A stretch of 64,000 nt of DNA from NCBI GenBank assembly GCA_002150815.3, contig NDFF03000011.1, positions 558,001 to 622,000 on the forward strand, written 5' to 3'. The position numbers were made by a program, and so were the translations under genes. Shown here in pieces: positions 43,707 through 58,700 of this stretch. Under the pieces are notes generated by a model, which was not told the DNA's origin, searched no databases, and worked only from the letters and a program-made list of their open reading frames with translations. Numbering within the stretch: position 1 is the stretch's first letter; the number at the start of each line of letters is the position of its first letter. The DNA is from Grammothele lineata. Taxonomy: Eukaryota; Basidiomycota; Agaricomycetes; Polyporales; Polyporaceae.

Positions 43707-44876
43707 ATGCCTCCACAAGCCATGTTCACAGCCGTCCCTGTCGCGCCCGCAAGCCGCCCCATCGCCTGGCGTGTCGCGTTCCGGCAACCTCTCCTCCGCA
43801 GGGCTACCTTCAGCCACCTCGCATCCGACATGCCGCGCTCCTCTGCCCCGCCGCCCGTCCTCTCCTCTAATTCTGCGCCTTCCGTTCTCCGTTCGCTCGG
43901 TTCACCACCCCCTCATTCGTATAATCCACCCCCAGATAGCTCTCAAGAGCTCTCGGACCAGGAGTGGGAGATCCGCACAGGTGCGCAGTCCTCCCCGTCG
44001 TTCCGCCTCTTAGGGTCTCTGATACTACTCCAGCCTCTGCGCCCCCACCTGCTCTTTCTGGGACGTGCACTTGACATGTACAGGACGCGCTATCTACGTC
44101 CTTCAGCAGACTTTGCCTACGTTCTTCTCCACAGGCCTCGTCTCCTCTCTGGACGTATCTTCCCCCGGTCCTCGTCCACCCAAAGACGACGACGAGCTGT
44201 CCATCTACAGCCCCAATATCCGTCTTGAGTACCGTCCTCCAACCGCCGTCCCTCTCCCCCTGCCGCAGACGCTCCACGTCGAAGGTATGTTGCCGTTCGT
44301 ACTTGATGTGTCTGTCCCTTCACCTCTCCACCAATAGGTCTTCCACTCTACCTCGGTTCTTCCGCCTTCATTCGGCACACCATGAATGCTCTCTACACGG
44401 ATCTTCATGTCGAGCTCCGCCGAGTTCGCCTTCACGGACCCCGCTCTTCGTCCGGTGCTCGCCCTGATGCCCCTCCAGAAGGGCCAGACGGCTCTGCCCA
44501 ACCGCAACAAAACAAGACGCGTAGCATCCGCGAGAAAAGTCTCTTCCTCGGCATCTACGTATCCGGTATCAATCGCGTTAGTAAGGCCGAAGGCGGGTGG
44601 GAGGTGTGAGTGTGCCTCGTCCTCCATATCGCCCTCGCACGACTCGAGTGCTAAACGCCCCCACTCAGAAATTCAACGTATACCTTCTCCCCCGTCACCG
44701 GACTCATACACATACACACCATCGATTCCATCCACCCCGCGCCGCATCAAGCTTTCTTCAGTGCCCTTCAAGCCGCCTTGAGCAAACTCGGCCTCGGCGG
44801 CTCTCAACAAGCTGGACCCACGCCCACCCAGACCAAGTCGCTACGTCAATCCACCCCGGGCCATCCATCATATTGA
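43707..44876 (+). CDS. Conserved hypothetical protein, probably mitochondrial
   Basis: Four exons: 43707-43980, 44084-44284, 44338-44605 and 44669-44876, all with GT-AG introns and phases that keep one frame. The N-terminus is rich in Arg, Ser and Ala (ASRPIAWRVAFRQPLLRRAT) like a mitochondrial presequence. The body has IYSPNIRLEYRPPT, ALYTDLHVELRRVRLHG, REKSLFLGIYVSGINRVSK and TYTFSPVTGLIHIHTIDSIH, reminiscent of small alpha+beta-barrel proteins of the DUF2358/SnoaL-like fold. That fold is a guess. The intact structure and head-to-head arrangement with the SPX-RING gene 199 bp away support expression. Confidence 0.7.
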
Positions 44877-45073
44877 GGTCGAATCAGGCTTCATATCCAC
44901 CTCCATAGTCTTTACTGTACCAACCTGCTCTGGCTGTCTTAATACATATCCACTCACCTCACCAAACACTTAGGTCGGACAGTAAGATGACATGCATTGG
45001 GGCTGCAGAGCAATTGTCAAAGCATCGACTTCTATGGTACACGTTTCCATCGGAGCCACATTTCCGCACGTTT

Positions 45074-47088
45074 CTAGCCGATAATTCCCGTCCAAGAGTC
45101 GATGAGGTCGACTACGCAGTATCCGTTCAGCGGAACGTACTGTTCAGTGATCACCTTGATTGCCTCTTGCGCAACCAGCCCGCCAAGGAACGCCGCCATG
45201 TTGGGGATATCCGCAGTGGGTGACCGTACGCTACAATGCCAACACATCAGCATTCCAAGACACGTAGACCAATAGGGCATGGCACGCACACTTCGCCGAC
45301 AGCAGTCTGGACTTCTTCGGGTAGTTCAACGCCATCGCCCACTATGTTCTTGATCTCGGAATCTACTGCAGCCGCCGTCACGTCTGCGGGACCAGAATCG
45401 TCGGTCAAAACGAGACGTTTAATTGGCAATTGCTGTCGACTCACCAGCGCCCTTAGCTAGCAATGAGCTCAATGCAGATAGGGCGAGGTGTGTTGCTGTC
45501 TCCCGAGGTTGCACCATAAGGGAATTAGCTAGACAAAGGATAAGCACGTGAAGGGTATAGTTCACGAAGTTGACTGACCGATCGCTTCTGGATCCTTGTC
45601 GAACGCGCCCAATTGCTTGCCCCGTAGTACCCGTAGGTGATGCGAGTTCTTCACGAATGTCTCAACCTCGTCCGGACTGACTGACTGTGCCAAGTCGGGG
45701 TGTTTAGCTGCGAAGAGCTCTTTGAATTTGCCCTTCTCCGTTTCTGCTTGTCTGCGGTACAGATTCTGCAATTTGACATAGCTTTCCGTGTCGGACTTCA
45801 TATCAGGAAGTGTCGCGCTGATGGGAAGAGTACTGGAGCCCGATGGGTCATTGACATAATCGGACAGGGTGTGTAAGAGGGCGTGGAATGGCGCGTTGCG
45901 ACGAGGCGATGTGGATAGGGAGGGGAGAGAGAACAGAGACGAGATATCCGAGGGGATCTAATATTCTTTGATGAGTACTGAAGGACATACAACCTTGAAG
46001 CTGACTCACGGCGGGTTCAGACCATACGCGCCAGGCCTGCGCTTCTGCCTCCTCGAAGTTCTCTTCGTCAGGCTTTATCTTCATGGCCGTGATATTCGCC
46101 TTGAACTCTTTCTTCTCCGCTGCGGTCTTAGGTAGGTTACCGTCGTGCTATCGCATCAGGTCAGCGAAGCTGAAGCGCATTAGTGAGAGACCAATACACA
46201 CGCTCTTGCGCCACTCATCAACGGCACGAACAAGGATGACGACAAAGGGAATGTGTCCATGGTCCGTCTGATCCATGTTCTGAAGATCAAGAGAGCGAGC
46301 CCACTCAAGAAGGGCCGGGAAAGGGCGGGTGATTCGTAGAGAAGGGGCGTTCTCGGAATGAGACTGAGAAACTTGAAGGGGATGAACGGAGAATTAAGGA
46401 CGCGTCGTACCAGGACTCACCGCAATGCTCGTGATATTGGATATGGAACTCGGCGAGGAAACCGGCCGACCGTACGGAAACGAGGGGCGGGCCATCCGGC
46501 TGAGCCCACAGAAGGGCTGACAGTTGGTCGAGGACATCCTTGGCAAGGTTGTGGGCAATGACGATGGAGAACCTGGTAAGCCAGCCCTTTCCCTGGTCAG
46601 TAGCAAGGAGCTCCTCGACATTCTTGAGCACAGCCTCTCCTTGTACGCTTTCGTTGAGCTCGCGAAGGAGCGGGACGGCCTCCTCAGCGCGCGGCTTGCC
46701 TACAGACTGCATTGCGTTGAGGAAGAAGTTGTTGCCAGCATCAGCGGGGGACGTGACAGTAGCATCTAGAATGGAAAAGTGTCCGATGCCAGGGAGGACG
46801 AGGTTCTTGAGGATGGAGGTCGATGTAGCTGAGGACGAGACGACGAGGATGCGGGAGGCCTCGAGGGCGGCCTGGCCGGAAGCAGCCCAAATTCTGCCCT
46901 GGGGATAAGAACAAAAAGAGACATAGCGCTGCGGAGGACGTACCGAAGCTGGCGGTCATAACGGCGCGTCTTGTCGTCTGGCTGACCGGAGCTGGGAGGA
47001 GGTGAGGGCGCGATGAGAAACGAGCTGAGAGTACATACGCGATCATTGTGGTAGCCTCTTCTATGTTTTGTGACTCCGACGCTGACAT
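45074..47088 (-). CDS. ULA1: NEDD8-activating enzyme E1 regulatory subunit
   Basis: Spliced from MSASESQNIEEATTMIA through SGQPDDKTRRYDRQLR and IWAASGQAALEASRILVVSS, the ThiF-type N-terminus of the APP-BP1/ULA1 subunit. Further blocks are NLVLPGIGHFSILDATVTSP, GNNFFLNAMQSVGKPRAEEA, DEENFEEAEAQAWRVWSEP and the C-terminal AFLGGLVAQEAIKVITEQYV and NGYCVVDLIDSWTGIIG. It pairs with the catalytic UBA3 subunit to adenylate NEDD8/Rub1, which then activates cullin-RING ligases. As in the family, there is no catalytic Cys domain of its own. About eight introns are visible as frame changes with GT-AG sites. It is divergently transcribed from ARG5,6, with about 200 bp between the start codons. Confidence 0.88.
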
Positions 47089-47268
47089 TTCGAGTAGGAC
47101 AGGATCTGGCGGATATCTAGCTACCGACAGGTGCGAGGTTTGCGCGTGCTGCCAGGCTTCTTCGAGGACTCGAGCTGAGAGAGGCCGAGGACGATCGGTG
47201 CAGCCTGAGCGTGCAGCGGGGAACGCGCGCCACCGCCAGTCGCGTAATGGGATCTAGGCGCGCGCTCG

Positions 47269-47279
47269 GATAAGATAAG
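47269..47279 (+). promoter_or_regulatory. Overlapping GATA motifs upstream of ARG5,6
   Basis: GATAAGATAAG contains two GATAAG sites 14 bp before the ATG of ARG5,6 and within the ULA1/ARG5,6 intergenic region. GATA factors of the AreA/NIT2 type bind such sites in nitrogen control of fungi; binding here is inference. Confidence 0.35.
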
Positions 47280-47292
47280 ACGAGCGCCGGCC

Positions 47293-50419
<3,127 letters not shown>

Positions 50420-50591
50420 CCTTTTCCTAAGCAATTTGCCCCCTGTGTGCTAAAAGTATCTGATTATCGTATGTAATGTACACGATGCTAGATGATAGAA
50501 CGAGACGAGAGCTTGTGGAGTGATACCTGTATATCGACTTACACACGGTGAACAGATTAACATCCTACGCGACTTGAAAATCCGAAGAGCT

Positions 50592-52031
50592 CTATTCGAA
50601 ATGTTGCCAATAAATGTCGCTAGATTCACCAACCTGCGCCTCTTCATCTTCTACTGGCTCTGGCCTCCGAGCTGTCATCGTCGCGTCCGCTGCTTGTGTC
50701 GCCCGCACACGCTCGGCAATTCGAGCAATGAGGTCCGGTGAATCAGGGACTTCGGGGGACACAGACCTTTCAGCCAGGCTGGATCCTCTTGTTCGCTCAT
50801 CCTCCATCGAAATGCTCCGCACAACGCTCCCATTCTCTGCTCGATGTGCTGGTTTCTTCGTAGGCATCTTGTATGACTTGCTCTGGTACGGTCGTGATTG
50901 ACCCACACGAGGGCGCATACCGAGCGCACGGGGTGCCTTTCCCGCCGAATGGCGGGAGGACGTCGTGTGAGTCTGAGAAGGAGGCACGAAGGGGCGTGTA
51001 AACGAAGATTCGTTTGCACCCGCAACAACAGAACGAGTAGCAGGGATGGATGTCGACGTGGCGGCGGCGGACTGTACGGTGTCAGGATGGCTAACGGTTG
51101 ACGCAACACTTGAACCCGATGATTGAACGTAGGCATTGAGCTCGGGATCCACGTCCATGAAGGAGTCCGGGCTGGCTTCATCCCCAGACTCAGGAGTGCT
51201 GTCACTGCTTGCCTGCCCACGTATCTGTCGCGAATTATGCGCAGTTTGTCCGGGTAGGCCTGGCGAATCCTTTATAGAGGCGGCGGGCGGTCGAGATTGA
51301 GGAGGCGAGGGTGTGACCGACTGATGCTCATAGTCTACGTCGACGAGATCGGGTGGCGATCCTCCTGCATCTTCACAGGCAAACACCCCACCGGAATTGG
51401 ATGTCGATGGATCTGTACTAGCGGAATTGATCTCATATGACGATGATGAATCCAAGGATACCACGGTAGCTGAACGTTGTTGCTCCTTTACAACAGCCCG
51501 GACAGGGCGTCGAGTCTCGGGAACAGGTAAGGGTGTACGCGTCTGCAAATCGATTTGTTGTAAACGATTCGATGCATTAAGCGCGCTTGTATTGGCAGAA
51601 CGCTTTTCGATTTTCTGGGACTTGTACATAGCATTCCGTATGACATTACGGGACATGCTTGTAACCAGGGTGCTGAATTCCTCTAGAGCATCTGCCGAGA
51701 CAGATCGTGGCTCCATAGGGCCGACAGAGACTCTACGAGTACGAGCACTGTGAGTGAGACTCGAGGGAGCGTAGCGAGTATCGGGAAATACAGGGGAGTC
51801 TGGAGGTGGCCTGCAAGGGGTGCGAGATGGGCCGGCATCGTCTATTGCAAAGGGTGAGACAAGGCTTGGAGCATGCAATATGCGCTCACCTAATCCGATG
51901 CCTATGTCCTGCCAAAGAGATGGTCTCTCCGACGTCCACTGGACATGAGGGACACTGCGCTGGGTTGAGGATTGAGAGGATTGACCGAATGGCGGCGGGA
52001 CTGGCTGGGAGCTATATAGGTCGCGTTCCAT
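50592..52031 (-). CDS. Ser/Pro-rich hypothetical protein, 479 aa
   Basis: An intronless frame; I chose Met at 52031 because it lies in CACCATGG, a good start context, although the frame is open to a Met at 52172. The protein is low complexity and probably disordered (SSDSTPESGDEASPDSFMDV), with a short predicted helix near VTSMSRNVIRNAMYKSQKIE and another near DLIARIAERVRATQAA. Clusters of S/T-P and basic residues suggest a phosphorylated nuclear or cytoskeletal protein, but there is no recognised domain. It diverges from the myosin gene across a 750-bp gap. Confidence 0.55.
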   Translation of the reverse strand: MERDLYSSQPVPPPFGQSSQSSTQRSVPHVQWTSERPSLWQDIGIGLGERILHAPSLVSPFAIDDAGPSRTPCRPPPDSPVFPDTRYAPSSLTHSARTRRVSVGPMEPRSVSADALEEFSTLVTSMSRNVIRNAMYKSQKIEKRSANTSALNASNRLQQIDLQTRTPLPVPETRRPVRAVVKEQQRSATVVSLDSSSSYEINSASTDPSTSNSGGVFACEDAGGSPPDLVDVDYEHQSVTPSPPQSRPPAASIKDSPGLPGQTAHNSRQIRGQASSDSTPESGDEASPDSFMDVDPELNAYVQSSGSSVASTVSHPDTVQSAAATSTSIPATRSVVAGANESSFTRPFVPPSQTHTTSSRHSAGKAPRALGMRPRVGQSRPYQSKSYKMPTKKPAHRAENGSVVRSISMEDERTRGSSLAERSVSPEVPDSPDLIARIAERVRATQAADATMTARRPEPVEDEEAQVGESSDIYWQHFE

Positions 52032-52784
52032 GGTGATGAGGGGAAATGTATTTGTGATACCTCTGCTTGATGCTGAGTTCACAGTGAAGTATGTTAGCAT
52101 GTGGCGAGCCACCGGTACAGATAATAGACAAAGGTCGACGTACAGAAGGCCTGCCACTTCCGTTGGCTTCAAGCAAGTCGAATAAGTTTCGGGACCCTCG
52201 GCTCAATCGTAGCAGCGCAGGATATGTTCAATATGTGTAGCAATCAACTACAGGGAAGGCGTGTGGCACAAATATGGCAGGAAGAGTACGGCGACAAGTG
52301 GCAACCACGGCGGACGAGAGCGAGAGAACGTTTGATCAGTTTGAAGCAGCGAGCGCGTAAGTCAATGGGCGCCAATGTGGACGCGTCGAGATCACATGAC
52401 CTTCGCGTCGCAGATCCGAAAGCGCGTGCTGTCCATGATCTATGTTTGAATGTGGTGAAAGCATCCTTCCAAAGGCCATGTAGGTGGGTAATTGATGGGT
52501 AGGGATACCCTAATAGATCTTCTGTAAGCTTTGAAAACATGGGGTGAGCAACGGCGGCACTAGTGGCGGCGAGCAACGACGGGAATGAGCGCCTAGTCGC
52601 CTTGTCCGCTTCCAAATCGGGCATTCTACGACGCGTCCCTCCAGTCGACGGAGAGCATCCGTTCGAGTACCCCAGGCTCGCCGTCCTCCTCTCACCCGCT
52701 TACTCCTCTCCCTTTTCCCTCCTCCACTTCGCTCTCTGCCCGTCCGTCTGGTTGCTGTCGCTTGATCACGCGGGCTCCCTTGTT
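52032..52784. other. Divergent intergenic region
   Basis: The roughly 750 bp between the Ser-rich gene and myosin II should contain both promoters. A 126-codon minus frame (52244-52624) is open but shows no recognisable motif, so I do not call it a gene. A pyrimidine-rich stretch (CTCTCCCTTTTCCCTCCTCC) at about 52706 lies close to the myosin start, as in many fungal promoters. Confidence 0.4.
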
Positions 52785-55700
52785 ATGCCGGCACCACGGC
52801 CTTCCCAAAGTGCGGAAGCCGCCCGCGCTGCCGCTGCCCAGGCCGAATTCAATGAGAAGAAGTGGGTCTGGGTCCCAGATGATAAGGATGGATATCTTGC
52901 TGGATGGGTTGTGAAAGAACAGGACGATATTGGAGAGGTGGTAATGGCTGCAGGTGGAGAGGTACGCCTCTCCTCGACGGCCCCCCGTTCCCCCCGCCTC
53001 ATTGTGGCTTTAGATCCGCAAGGTCCCTCTGTATGCCCTTTCCAAGATGAACCCTCCCAAGTTCGACAGAGTAGATGACATTGCGGACCTCACCTTCCTC
53101 AATGAGGCAAGCGTCGTACACAACCTCCGACTCCGCTATGGCTCTGGTGCCATCTATGTCCGTCTCTGTTGATACGTCCACAATAATCCTGGCATGCTGA
53201 TTCTATCTATTGGATAGACATATTCCGGTCTCTTCTTGGTTGCTATCAACCCGTACCAATCGTTGCCTCTATATTCCGATGCTATCGTCCACCAATACCG
53301 AGGCAAGCGCCGCGACGAGAACCCGCCCCATATCTTCGCCGTCGCTGAACGGGCATGGGTGAACATGGGCGAAGAGAGAGAGAATCAGAGCATTCTGATT
53401 ACGTAGGTCATTGCTACGTCCACTGTTGACCTATCTCACCACGGACATAGTGGTGAATCTGGCGCAGGCAAAACTGAGAGCACGAAGAAGGTTATTCAAT
53501 ACCTTGCAGCTATTGCGACCGATGCGCACGCTCCTTCCCTTACCCCCTCGCATTCTCAGTCACCTTCGCTTGCTGGTTCGTCATCATTCAATGCGGTCGT
53601 TCCCGCCGTCGGTCTTCCTCGGAGTAGCTCGTTCAAGAAGCATTCTAAAGGCACCTCTGTCAGCGGCACGGGTTCGGGTTTCGGTGGGTTAACATCTAAA
53701 GGACGGCTAGGCCTCCTCGAAAGACAGATTCTCCAAGCCAACCCTATTCTTGAGGCTTTCGGCAATGCGCAGACCCAGAGAAATAACAATTCCAGTCGGT
53801 TTGGAAAGTTCATTCGAATTAGCTTCTCTCCCGATGGCAGCATCGCCGGCGCCAACATAGACTGGTATCTGCTTGAAAAGAGCCGAGTGGTTGTGAGAAG
53901 TGAAGCGGAACGTAGTTTCCACGTGTTCTACCAGTTACTGGAGAGTGGCGGAAACCTGAAAGGTCTGTACTTAGAATCTCAATCTCGGGACACCACAGTC
54001 GTACTGATCCGTTTACAGAGACTCTCCTGTTGGATGGGGATGTGGAAGATTACGAGTACCTCAACAAGAGCCGAAGAGAGGTAGACGGCATTGACGATCG
54101 AGAAGAGTGGAATCTGCTCAAGGTAGTAGCGCTGCTCCCCGCGTCGATCTCCTTGAACTCACCTATGCCTACCTAGAACGCTCTTGATACCGTCGGTTTT
54201 ACTCCCGCTGAGCAGCTGGACTTATTCCGCGTCGTTGCGGCAGTCCTACACATAGGCAACATCGTCGTCAATGCCACCCGGTCGGATGATGCGGTGATGC
54301 CGGATCCCTCGCAAGCAGAACGCGTCTGCCATTTACTGGGTCTCCCCCTCTCTGAGTTCACCAAGGCCGTACTACGACCACGCTTGTTGGCAGGACGCGA
54401 GTGGGTGACACAGGCCCGCACACGGCAGCAAGCCCTCGACGAACTTTCTGCGCTCTGTAAGACGCTCTACGAGAAGTCGTTCGGAATGCTCGTGGATCGT
54501 ATTAATCGTGCCCTGGATCGTCCCTCGTCCAAGTCGACTTTCATTGGGGTCCTCGATATTGCCGGATTCGAGATCTTCGACATCAATGGATATGAGCAAC
54601 TGCTTATCAATTACACGAACGAAAAGCTGCAGCAGTTTTTCAATCATCACATGTTCGTTCTAGAGCAAGAGGAGTACGCGCGCGAGGGGATCGAATGGGA
54701 TTACGTTAACTTCGGCCTCGACCTCCAGCCTACCATCGATCTTATTGAGACGAGCGGCGCCACAATCGGTGTGCTCAGTCTCCTCGACGAAGAGTGTATC
54801 ATGCCCAAGGCCACCGACCGTACCTTCACCAACAAGCTCCACGCTATTTGGGCCAGCGAACCCTCCTCAGGGGAGGAACCCCATCCTGGGACCTTCAAGT
54901 ATGAGCCCGCACGTTTCGAACAAGGTTTTATTGTCCACCATTACGCCGGCCGTGTCGAGTATCGTACGGATGGTTGGCTTGAGAAGAACAAAGACCCACT
55001 AAACGACAATCTCACCCGTGTCCTCGCTGGCGCCTCTGAGCGGTATATTGCCTCCCTCTTCGCCGAGTACAGCGATGCACCCCTCCCGACCGGTAACGCG
55101 CTCCATGCTATGACGATTGGCAAGAAGCGGGGACCAAAGAAGGGCGCGTTCCGCACCGTGGGCCAGCGGCATAAAGAACAGCTCGCTATCCTTATGGGTC
55201 AGCTCCAGTCCACTCAGCCACACTTCGTTCGTTGCATCGTCCCCAATACGCTGAAGAAACCCGGCCGCGTCGACGTACCGCTCGTCCTTGACCAGCTCCG
55301 GTGCAACGGTGTACTCGAAGGCATCCGTATTGCTCGCCTCGGCTACCCTAATCGTCTTCCATTCGTCGAGTTCCGTCAGCGTTACGAGGTTCTCACTCCC
55401 GGTATCATCCCTCCCGGATACATGGACGGCCGTAAGGCGTGTCTGCGCATGGTCGACGCGCTCGAACTCGACAAGTCTCTTTTCCGTATCGGCACTTCCA
55501 AGATCTTTTTTAAGGCCGGTGTTCTCGCCGAACTCGAGGAACGCCGCGATGCTCTCCTCTTCGAGATCTTCTCCCGTCTGCAGGCAGTGGCCCGGAAGTT
55601 CACGGCCCGTCGCCAGATGAAGAAGATCCTCAATCGCGCCGTTGCCATTCGCACGATCCAACGCAACGCCCGCATATACGGCGAGCTTCGTGACTGGCCG

Positions 55701-58700
55701 TGGTGGAATCTATACACGAAGGTATGTCCCGGGTTGTTTAGTGCTTCAGCGTTCTCCCATTCTCATGACACGATTGCGTAGGTCCGTCCGCTTCTCGCTG
55801 CTACTCGCAACGACGACGAGCTCCGGAAGAAGGAGGCGGAGCTTCTCCTCGCCAAGGAACGGGCAGAGCGCGATCAGCGGGAACGTGAGGCACTTGAGAG
55901 TTTGAAGATGCGTCTCGAAGCGGAGAAACGTAAGGTTGAAGATGACCTCGAAGCTGAACGTGCACTTGGTGTTGACAAAGATACACTTCTGGAGCGAAGC
56001 AAGAACCACGAGCTGGAGCTGGAAGAGGAGATTGTTGCCCTTCAGTCTGACCTCGACACGCTTGACTCACAGCTTGATCGTGCGTTGAAGTTGCAGAAGG
56101 AGAGCGAGGAGAAACACAAGACCCTCCAACAGGCATTTGACCAGGCGGCAGAACATCTTGTCAGACTCGAAGGCGAGCAGCAAGAGTGGCACGAACGCGA
56201 GACGAAGTTGGCGAAAGAGCTCGACGAAGCACTCGAGGATCTGGACATTCTTGCTGCAGAGAAGGAGATGCTTGAGAAGCAGTCGGAGGAGTTGAAGAAC
56301 CTTCTGACGCAGCGTGACGAGGATCTCTCCCGTGCGAAGGATCGAATGGAGTCTACTTTGTCCGACCTCGACGGTAAACTCGTTGTTGAACAACGGACCA
56401 AGTAAGCCAAGTTCCACCCCCCTAGTCTGGCGATATATTCGCTCACGAACCACTCAGGGACGCACTGCGCGAGAAGGCCGACTCGCTCGAGAAGGATGCG
56501 CGTCAGCTCAAGGAGCAACTAGCTGAGATGGCCCGAACAGCTACTGACTACTCCAGCATGATCAAGTCCAAGGAGCAGCAAGCCGACAAACTGTCCGCGG
56601 AGATTGACAAAGTCAAGGTTGACCGTGACGCCTTGCTCCGGCAAATTGCGGAACTCCAAGCTCAGGTCGACACCCTGAAGGCTCAGTTGGAGGCGGAGCG
56701 TAAGGACAAAGAGCGCAATTCCAGCGCTCAAGTAAAGCTACAAGCTGAACTGGACGAGTTGCGCGCGCTGCTCGAGGCGAAGGTGACCGAAGAGACTCGC
56801 AAGAGCGAGGTCGCGAAGAGCAAGGAAGTGGAGCTTTCCGACCTCCGCTTGCAGGTGTCCAAGTTGTCCGCAGACCTCTCTGAGACTCGCAAAGCATCGG
56901 CGGAAATTCAGAACAAGCTCAAAGTAGATCTAGAATCTATCACTCGCGAACATCGCAACATTCAGCACAGTCACCAGTCACTTTTCGAACGCGAACAAAG
57001 TAGCCGCGCGCAGCTGTCAAAGGTTGAAACGGCATTCGCCGACGCAGAGAAGGCCAAGCGCTCTCTCGAGTCGGAACTCCAGTCGGTTCGTTCTCGTGCG
57101 ATCGACACGGACAATCAACTCGCCGAGGTACAGAAGGCGAAAGAGGTACGTCACCTACGCTGCTGCTGTCGTGTTATGAGCTTATTCGCCGCTTCCAGAG
57201 CCTGGAACGCCAACTTGCAAGTACTCAATCGCGCTATGCCGACTTTGAGGATGCTGCACTTCAACTCGAGCGTGATAAGGCAGCTCTCGACCGCCAGGTA
57301 GAAACCCTTAAGAAGCAGCTTGACTCGGAGACAACAAAACGCACCAAGCTGGAGGAAACTGCGTCCAAGCACAAGGCCGAGGCTAATCGCTTGAAGGATA
57401 TCAACGTTAGGTTTGAACGAGACATGAACAAGATTCTCACCGATCTCAAGGCTCGAGAATGGGAGGTCAAGCAGCTCGAGGCGAAGCAGGATAAGACCAT
57501 CGTCGAGCACGTTCATGTCCTCGAAGAAGCCAAGCGCGTCACCGATCGCCAACTTGCCGAGGCTCAGGTGGAGCTGCAGAAACAAGCTGCCTATATCCGC
57601 TCCCTCGAGAAGGCTAAGACCCGACTGACGTCGGAGGCAGAGGACCTTGCGCGGGAGAAAGCCAGTGAAGAAGTCGCGCTTCGCGCCAAGGAGAAGAAGG
57701 CCCGCGATCAGGAGGCGAAGGCGTCCCGCGCCATTGCCGACATGGAGAACGAGCGTCGCGCTCGTGAAGCCGCCGAAGTTCATGTCCGACGCCTCCAGAC
57801 CGAGCTCAAGGACGCCCAAGCACAGGTAGTCGAGGTTGAGCAACGTGTTTTCGTCGTTCAGAAGGCGAAGGAGAACCTCGAGCTCGAGCTTACAAGGCTT
57901 GCAGACGAATCGGATGCTCAGACATCCTTCGCGAAGCTCCAGCGACAGTATGAGACCCGCATCGGTCAGCTCGAGCAACAATTGGACGAGTCGGAGCTTG
58001 CGAAATCTGCCGCTACAAGGATCAAGGAGCACGTTGATCGTCAGCATGCGGAGATCCGCAAACTCATCATGAGCAGTGGGCCGAAGGACGACACCTTCCG
58101 CAATCGACTCCTTCGCGAACTCCAGCTTGCCGACGAGGAAATGGAGCGCGAACTCTCCCATCGTGCACAAGTCCGCCACCTCACAGGTCACCGCACAGGC
58201 GAGCAGGTCATGGCGAATGTGACTCCGACGAAGAATCGTTCGAACGGTACCGTTCGTTTCAAGGACACGCCTACCGAGATACCTCGGACGCCCGAACGCC
58301 AGAAGCAAGTCGACAAGTTACGCCAACAGGTTCAAGCGCTCGAGCTCCAGATGGCGGCATCTACGCGCATCCGGCAATACCTCGAGATTTCGCTCCGGGA
58401 GCTCACCGAGCAATTGCAGAATAGCGATGGCTCGAAGCAGTCCATCGAGTCGTGTAGAGCTCGCCTGGCGAAGTAGCACGCGCGACTAAGCGAGCTGCTC
58501 GAGGAGGAAGCCGAGGCTCGTCGTGCCGCAGAGGCTGCTCAATTGGACGGTGTTCAGGCTATGTGGGATCGCTTCCAGACCACGATTTCCCAAGAACGTG
58601 AGAGCTACGCTCGTCTCGAGGAGTCGCGTAAGGCACTGGTGAGTTCATCTTCGTGAAATCAATAGGACGGCACTTAAAGTCTTCAACAGGTTGTCCAACA

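Noticed and set aside
52244..52624. 126-codon minus ORF between the Ser-rich gene and myosin
   Set aside because: No motif, no supporting splice sites, and it lies in a promoter-like region.
57151..58308. 385-codon antisense ORF in the myosin tail
   Set aside because: A Leu-rich shadow of the Glu/Lys/Gln-rich coiled coil on the other strand.
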